A stretch of 64,000 bases of DNA, taken from assembly GCF_020171115.1 (NCBI RefSeq), contig NC_058105.1:61168001-61232000 (forward strand), in the 5' to 3' direction. The translations under genes were made by a program, and so were the position numbers. A model generated the notes under the pieces. The model had not been told where the DNA came from, ran no database searches, and saw nothing but the letters and a program-made list of their open reading frames with translations. Shown here in pieces: positions 58,301 to 64,000 of this stretch. Source of the DNA: Neogale vison (taxonomy: Eukaryota; Chordata; Mammalia; Carnivora; Mustelidae). How positions within the stretch are numbered: the first letter of the stretch is position 1; each line of letters begins with the position of its first letter.

Positions 58301-59382
58301 AAAAAAATAATAATAACATCCCTGATCTATTTAGGGAAAAAAAAAAAAAAAACTTCTAAGATTTTAATAAACTTCCCCAAGATTTAAATCATGAACAAAT
58401 TCTTGTTGGCCAATTAAACTTGTTCATTTGATATGTAATGCTCTGGTTCTAGGTGTTGAAATGTTATGTGTCACAGAATAACTGAGTTTGTATAATTGTA
58501 TCATAGTGAACTCTCCTGTCATATCATTAATGATGTCTATTTCTAAGTTGTTTTTTTGTCATTTATAACTGTTCTTAATCTCTTGTTAAATGAATTATAT
58601 CCTCAAAGAAATTCACATAAAGGACCTTTAGGACAGTAAAGATATTCTGTATCTTTAGGATCAGAACTGAAATGGGTAAGAACTTTCAGAACTAAGTAAA
58701 AGCTGCAATCAAACTAAACCAGAATTAGTAACATTGGACTAAATAAACTAAAAGTTTTTAAAGTGTTGTGACTTTTATTTGAAACATTGCTGGTTCCTAA
58801 CGTTTGCTCTTCTAGACTAAGGACAATTTTTCTTAAGATATCTGTGACTTCCAAAAATGTAAAAATACTCATTTGTAAACAAATCAAAGCATTCAAATTT
58901 TGCCTGTACCTGAACCCTCAAATTCAAAAGGTCTCATTATTATTCTTTCTTCCATAATAATCCTAGTCTTTTTTTCTCCTAATTTACATAAACTCAATAA
59001 GAATCTGTTCTTCTTGTAACAGGACACCATTGGAAATATTGGTTATTTTACCAAAGCTTTTATTGGAATGTCATATTTGAAAAAGACATACATAGATTCA
59101 GATATGACCAGACAGCTTTAAGGAATTGAGGTTGGCTTTATGAAGCCTGGAGCCAAAAAGCCCTTTGGAACTGTTGGCCTGATACCTTGCTTACAGGTTC
59201 CCAGAAGCCTCACCTGTCTCTTTCTGGCAGGTCCAGGAACCTCAAGATACTCTGGGGACCTCAGGAAGAGGAATTCATCCAAATCTACAGTTATTACAGG
59301 CATGTCTGATGGCAGGTACACGGCTTGGCTTCTGGCCTGTAGAGGCTACTAAAAGTACAACCTAGAGATTCCTTATAATGTT
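58301..59382. other. ERV middle part, no recognised domain
   Basis: No frame over 70 codons shows a retroviral motif. The segment 59,140-59,350 is GC-richer (ggagccaaaaagccctttgg, ctggggacctcaggaagag) and looks like a piece of an ERV internal region, but I cannot place it in gag or pol. Confidence 0.35.
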
Positions 59383-59400
59383 CCAGCAAAGCAGATTCTA

Positions 59401-59613
59401 TTTTTTTTAAAAGATTTATTTATTTATTTATTTATTTGTCAGAGAGAGAGGGAGAGAGAGCGAGCACAGGCAGACAGAGAAGCAGGCAGAGGCAGAGGGA
59501 GAAGCAGGCTCCCTGCCGAGCAAGGAGCCCGATGTGGGACTCGATCCCAGGACGCTGAGATCATGACCTGAGCCGAAGGCAGCTGCTTAACCAACTGAGC
59601 CACCCAGGCGTCC
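59401..59613 (-). mobile_element. CAN-SINE, antisense, intact
   Basis: The right end gagccacccaggcgtcc is the reversed head. Left end (ttta)n from the tail. Near-perfect target duplication ccagcaaagcagattcta at 59,383-59,400 and 59,614-59,631. Confidence 0.96.
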
Positions 59614-59631
59614 CCAGCAAAGCAGATTCTA

Positions 59632-60083
59632 AAAGACTGATATTATCACTCACTGTTTTTGCTGAGCTTATGTAAATGACTAGGCAAAATTTGTTAAAAC
59701 TGGACTTATTTTTCAAATAAATTAGTCCTGATTTGGTTATCTTTGGAAATGGAGACTATTTTAGAAAGAAAAATTGTTTAAGTAATGCCCACCTTTGTGG
59801 ATGTTAAGTTCTCGATCTTATTGTCTTCAAACGTTTGTAGTTTACCTAAGGTAGACAGCTTAAGGTAAAGGTTAGAGAAATTACCACACACAGAGACACT
59901 TCTTTACTGTCAGCATCGGATTCAGCTGCCTATGTTTTTCATAACTCTCTACATACTCCTCAACTGACCAATGATGACCTGAATAGGTAGGGAAAACTCT
60001 ATGCCCCTATTCAGCAGGAAGAAGTTATAGAAGATGAGACATTCCACCTTCAACAACCTTAAATATTTAAGGATCAAAAATTA
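59632..60083. other. ERV part before RNase H, no recognised domain
   Basis: Directly upstream of the RNase H remnant. In the place where RT should lie I see no RT active-site motif and no long open frame. Confidence 0.35.
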
Positions 60084-60778
60084 TTCACAGGGAATGATGA
60101 GGGAACAAAAGGCAAGGCCTGCTATTATGGTCCTACCTCAAAAATATCTACTACAGGCCTCTCAGCACAGAAATTAGAATTAATGACAGTTATTATATTA
60201 CTTTAAGATGTTTCTTCTGCATTTAATCTAGTTATCTGATTCATTATGTACACTGTATCTTTTACAACATATCGAAACTGTTACTATTTCCACATCTGAT
60301 GTCTCCCTCCACTCATTATTTCATCATTTGCAATCCCTCATTCATAAACATTCTACTGGCATCCCATATAATCCCAAGGACAAAAATACTGTAGAGTGGG
60401 CTAATCAAATATTAAAATTGCAGCTTAATAAATAAAAAAAGAGGGAATACAATGTCCTCCTCAAGAAATATTAGGATAACTATTATTTACTTTTAATTTT
60501 TCTGAATCGTGATGATAAAAACAGCAGCAATAGAAAGACATTCCACTATACATAAACAGGACAAAGTATATCCTCCAATCTGGTGGGAAAATATCACTGT
60601 TAATCAATGGCTCCCTGGTAGCTTGGTTACCTGCGGAAGAAGATATGCATTTGTATTGCCCAACAAGGTCACTGAGCCTGTATGGGTACCCTCTCATTTC
60701 ATAATGGTCCATAATGAGCAAGAGGAAAATATTTGGATTCAAACCAGTCCCACCAATCATTCAAGGGTCTCACACTGA
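60084..60778 (+). pseudogene. ERV pol remnant: RNase H joined to integrase, deleted
   Basis: Class II (betaretrovirus-like) pol 3' end. The RNase H part starts about 60,084 with the first-strand pattern before a KACYYGP turn; the expected catalytic Asp after FT is not present. The helix with the second acidic residue (SAQKLELMTV) follows at 60,153. A one-base shift near 60,234 leads to the SDS motif (third acidic residue) at 60,235-60,243. Near 60,345 the frame passes directly from RNase H helix sequence to the end of the integrase core (TGIPYNP ... VEWANQ, with the catalytic Glu). The end of RNase H, the integrase zinc finger and the two core Asp residues are gone. A stop lies near 60,432. 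The integrase C-terminal domain is in 60,509-60,778 (YPPIWWE ... VPSHFIMV). The product would be dead. Confidence 0.8.
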
Positions 60779-60798
60779 AGAGCACCCAGGTCACGATG

Positions 60799-62706
60799 CC
60801 TGGGATGGACTGAGCAAAGATCCTAACTTAGGGTCATATAAAGAAGCTGATCAAGAAAGTAGAGGAAGTTCTGGAGAATAAACAGCATCCTTTCAACCGT
60901 AATACATTGGTGGTAAATATGATAGCCCTCATCATGGTAGCTTTAAGTCTTCTGGGATGTTTGCACAAATAAATAACTTCACTTATTGGGCTATATACCT
61001 AGTCCTCCCCTGCTCTGTCCAGTAGAATGGGGAGAAGATATAATACCAATTTATTTGAATGCCTCAAAATGGGTACCTGGAATATTGGATCACAGATTGT
61101 CATTATTGCCTCAAGAGGAAGGCACAAATATGAATCTTACATTAGGATATGAAAACCAACCTGTATGTGTTGGCAGTTATTCCAGTTGTCTTATCCCTGT
61201 TGATCAAAGATGGTTAGTGAATTTTCCTATTAATAATAGTCTGACTAAAGTTCAGTTATGTTTACTCTTCAATAAAGGATTCCTAGCCAATGAATATCAG
61301 GGTCCTAGCTATAGCACAACAGCCTCCCCTATTCCCAAATGCAAAATGGCGCAAATGTGGTCTGATGAGGGAATTCGAGCCTTGTGGGAGGATTGTCGAG
61401 CTTGTTACCCCAGTGTCATTATTAATGATTCCCATGAAGTTGTATGGTACTTGTCCCCTAAGGGGATGGCAGTCACCAATTGCACTGGGAGACACTGCTC
61501 CTCTCACTGAAATTTAAAATGGCAAGTTTTTGATCACCTCATCATACCACAAACCTTAGCTTGGGGAAATGCACCACTGGTCTGGCATGTGTGAAGACTT
61601 TCAGTGCCATCCCCTCTTGCTGATTTTCATAGAAGGCAAAAGAATATATGGAAAGCCGCCACCCCTTTAAATCACCCTAGAATTTGGAATGGCTGTTACA
61701 TTTATCAGTCCAACTATTAAGCATTCCCCTTTCTCCTGATGAGAGAAGAATGGGTAAGAACATGTGTTAGAGATCCCTATGTTTTCATTATTGGAAAAAT
61801 GACTTTTGATCACAACATTAGAAAAATAAATTGTCCCAAATGTAAGATATTCACTTGTGTGAATAAGAATGTTTACATAGACAATTCTATTATACTCATA
61901 GATAGAAGAAGAATTGACATCTGGTTATTGAAACATCACCGTGTTTGGGAAAGCTCTCCAGATATGCATATACGTTTAATAGTTTTGAAGAATTAGGTTC
62001 ATAGAACAAAGAGATTTTTGGGACTGCTTATAACAGCCATCCTAGGAATTATGGCCATTACTGCTATAGCTACCACTACAGGAATAGCTTTGTATCAGAC
62101 TATACAAACTACACAATTTGTACAAAAGAGGTACAAGAATTCTAGCAAAGCTTGGAATCAACAATCATAGATCAAAAATTAGATGAAAGAATCTCTGATT
62201 TAGAATCAGCCATGATATATGTAGGAGATGATCTCCAAAATATAAAACCTAGGCTTCATCTTTTATGTCACTGGAATGTTTCTTCTTCTGTGTTACTCCC
62301 TATGCCTATAACAAATCAAAAGATCATGGAACAAAATTCACTGTCATATTAACAATCATTATGGTGATAATCTAACTTTAAATATTAAACAGCTTCAAGA
62401 TACCATTCAAAGCATTACTCACTCATCATTATAATTAGTTCCAGGAGTGAGTTTTGTACAAAGGATTAATGATATTCTGTCTAATCTAAAGCTCTTTACT
62501 GGGATCAAACAAACTTGTCTTGGCATTATGGGTGGAATGATAATTCTTTTTATTGATAATCTTTTTATGCTTAGTCTTCGGATGCAAGCAAAAATCCTTC
62601 CAATGACTGATGGATTGAGATATTGTGAAATCAACTTTCCTGCTTTTGCACAAACAAAAAGGGGAAATGTAACTGTTCCTCAGAACAACGTACTGCTTAA
62701 TATATA
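60799..62706 (+). pseudogene. env: ERV env, betaretrovirus (HML/MMTV)-type, broken
   Basis: Envelope glycoprotein of a retrovirus; in a live virus it would mediate attachment and membrane fusion. Layout, in order: possible start at 60,799 with stops at about 60,814 and 60,827; a basic leader and a hydrophobic signal segment (60,920-60,970); surface subunit, mostly in one open frame 60,986-61,510 (174 codons, five N-X-S/T sites); a region with two or more stops (61,511-61,738); the surface subunit C-terminus (61,739-61,996); a furin-type site RTKR at 62,003-62,014; a fusion-peptide-like Ala/Ile/Leu segment; coiled coil (62,152-62,270); ectodomain; membrane segment (about 62,515-62,580); and a short tail that overlaps the LTR start. 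One-base shifts near 60,972, 60,987, 62,155 and about 62,285 and in-frame stops (61,511, 61,994, 62,432) break it. Near full length otherwise. Confidence 0.82.
62656..62667 (+). promoter_or_regulatory. Polypurine tract
   Basis: aaaaaggggaaa directly before the TG that opens the 3' LTR. It is the primer site for plus-strand DNA in retroviruses, and it lies inside the env 3' end, as in HML-type proviruses. Confidence 0.75.
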
Positions 62707-63173
62707 ACCTATGAGAAATTATACTAGTTACCAAGAATTGTTAGATATGGCCTTAAGAAAAACATGTACTGGCAAGAGGATTCTGGGGGAGAGAATGATA
62801 TACGTCCCTGAAGCTAAGCAGCCGGGGATGCCTAGCTTGCTCAGGGCAGAACACAACCTGCTTCTTTTCCCCCTTATCTCCCCTTCCCTGAAGAGCATCA
62901 GCAGTTAGTCAGACAATCCTTTCATTTGAGCTTGCTCACTGTAGGTCATGTACTATGTGACCAGACATGTTTTGCCTTTATTCTTATGTATGCACAAGAT
63001 TCATGGTCAATGTATTATATACTCTGGCTTTGTTGATTGTTACTAATTTTCTAATAAATTTGAGACTTAAGAGTTATTCAGGGTGATAGTCTTTTTTACT
63101 GTCCGCCCCTGCTCCCATTCTATTGCAGCTGTCTTATTTGTGCCTCATTCTTCTCCTGCCCTCAGAGGCAGCA
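62668..63173 (+). repeat. ERV 3' LTR
   Basis: 506 bases from TGTAACTG to GGCAGCA, with TG...CA ends, directly after the polypurine tract and followed by the target duplication. It has a TATA-like tattatata (63,013-63,021), aataaa at 63,053-63,058 and a pyrimidine-rich U5-like end (ctcattcttctcctgccctc). No second copy of this LTR lies in the window. Confidence 0.75.
63053..63058 (+). promoter_or_regulatory. LTR poly(A) signal
   Basis: aataaa, placed about 115 bases before the LTR end, in the spot expected for the R region. Confidence 0.6.
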
Positions 63174-63811
63174 TTCTGTCACATTGATTTATTTATGTGT
63201 TGAATGAACCTTGCAACCCATGGATTAGGGACAATCTTTTTTAATGTACTGTTGGTTCCTATTAGCTAGGATCTTGTTGAGAATCTTGACATTCATGTTC
63301 ATCAGGGATATTGGTCTTAAATTCTCCATTTTGATAGAGTCTTTGCCTGGTTTGGAGATCAAGGTAATGCTGGCTTCATAGAAAGTATCTAGAAGTTTTT
63401 CTTCTGTTTCAATTTTTTGAAACAGCTTTAGGATAATAATTATTATTTATTCTTTGAAAGTTGGGTAGAATTCACCAGGGAAGCCATCAGGTCCTGGGCT
63501 CCTGTTTTTTGGGAGTTTTTTGATCACTGCTTCATTCTTGTTACTAGATATTGGTCTATTCAGGTTGTCATTTTCTTCCTGATTCAGTTTTGGAAGTTTA
63601 TTGGTTTCCAGGAATGCATCCATTGCTTCTAGGCTGCATAACTTATTGGCATATAACTGTTGATAATAATTTCTAATGATTGTATCTATTTCCTTGGTGT
63701 TACTCATGATTTATCTTTTTTAATTCATAATTTTATTAATTTGGGACCTCTCTCTTTTCTTTTGGATTAGTTTGGCCAGTGGTTTATCTATCTTATTGAT
63801 TCCTTCAAAAA
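63174..63811 (-). mobile_element. Inverted block of twin-primed L1, right of ERV
   Basis: Antisense ORF2 continues from 56,248: first the RT (antisense of RPISLMNM near 63,300), then 63,707-63,447 (NRSPGPDGFPGEFYPTFKE) and the EN-RT linker, ending at about 63,811 (antisense FEGINKIDKPLAKLI). The right copy of the ERV target duplication is 63,174-63,179. Confidence 0.85.
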
Positions 63812-64000
63812 TCCTAAAAGAGAACATAGGCAGTAACCTCTTCAACATCAGCCACAGCAATTTCATACGAAACATGTCTCCAAAGGCAAAGGAAATAAAA
63901 GCAAAAATCAACTTTTGGAACTTCAACAAGATCAAAAGACACTTCACATCAAAGGAAACAGTCAAGAAAACAAAGAGACAACCCATGGAATGGGAGAAGA
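63812..64000 (+). mobile_element. Sense block of twin-primed L1 (runs off window)
   Basis: Sense ORF2 starts at atcctaaaagagaacatagg (ILKENIGSNLFNISHSNF) and runs to the edge. In L1 coordinates this is within a few codons of where the inverted block begins at 55,074, which identifies one twin-primed insertion. Confidence 0.8.

Larger units (their letters stand above)
56249..63173 (+). mobile_element. Endogenous retrovirus, betaretrovirus-like 3' half, nested in L1
   Basis: The L1 ORF2 antisense stops at 56,248 and resumes at about 63,180, so everything between arrived later. The right half (60,084-63,173) has RNase H/integrase, env, polypurine tract and LTR in retroviral order. The left half (56,249-60,080) starts TGTAACTG, the same eight bases that open the 3' LTR, but the sequence after that does not follow the 3' LTR, and I find no gag, protease or RT motif in it. 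Two SINEs and two L1 tails inserted later. The left half could be a very diverged LTR/leader, a recombinant element or a second insertion. Confidence 0.75.

Noticed and set aside
59118..59352. Opposing frames of 67 and 70 codons
   Set aside because: Open on both strands in a GC-richer block of the ERV; no retroviral or host motif recognised in either.
60986..61510. Domesticated (syncytin-like) env gene
   Set aside because: Only the surface-subunit part is open. Stops and frameshifts before and after it, including in the fusion subunit, argue against a working host gene.
1..64000. CRISPR arrays, operons, phage or bacterial defence genes
   Set aside because: No regularly spaced repeats and no bacterial coding; all structure is mammalian retroelement.

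Overview
This window is nuclear DNA from a placental mammal of the order Carnivora. The clearest sign is 14 tRNA-derived CAN-SINEs (motif ctgggtggctcag, (CT)n stretch, aaataaataaataaaatctt tail) and many carnivoran-type L1 elements (tail motif gcatggagcactgggtgtggt). The SINE consensus, with cctacttgtgatct before the tail, fits caniform/arctoid carnivores such as mustelids; that finer placement is inference. I see no host protein-coding exon, rRNA or functional tRNA, and no bacterial-type system. It is a gene-poor stretch built almost wholly of nested retroelements.

Layout. 1-1,886: 5' end of an old minus-strand L1. 1,900-2,456: older L1 debris with a SINE. 2,457-8,640: near full-length plus-strand L1. 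8,690-9,334: Tigger-like DNA-transposon remnant and old L1. 9,335-14,636: minus-strand L1 with an almost readable ORF1, an endonuclease domain and a GC-rich 5'UTR. 14,652-16,615: 5'-truncated plus L1. 16,625-32,115: one old plus-strand L1 cut into pieces by later insertions, including a full-length L1 (17,717-24,395) and a twin-primed L1 (26,304-30,118). 32,388-38,590: an unassigned old repeat and another old L1, split by a MaLR-type LTR provirus (34,647-37,485). 38,600-43,912: L1 pieces, SINEs, MIR and the least repetitive sequence in the window. 43,913-52,876: an old full-length minus L1, itself split by a younger L1. 52,885-64,000: MIR, L1 ORF2 pieces, and a twin-primed L1 that carries an endogenous retrovirus (56,249-63,173).

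The retrovirus is the most notable item. Its 3' half has an RNase H-integrase remnant with a large in-frame deletion, a nearly full-length but broken betaretrovirus-like (HML/MMTV-type) env, a polypurine tract and a 3' LTR with a poly(A) signal. Its 5' half does not look like gag-pol and does not begin with a matching LTR.

The parts work together only as retroelement biology. L1 ORF2 enzymes presumably moved the L1 and SINE copies (A-tails, target-site duplications, 5' truncations, twin-priming inversions), and the nesting gives a relative order of insertion. Every ORF of meaningful length belongs to L1 or to the ERV, and all appear inactivated.
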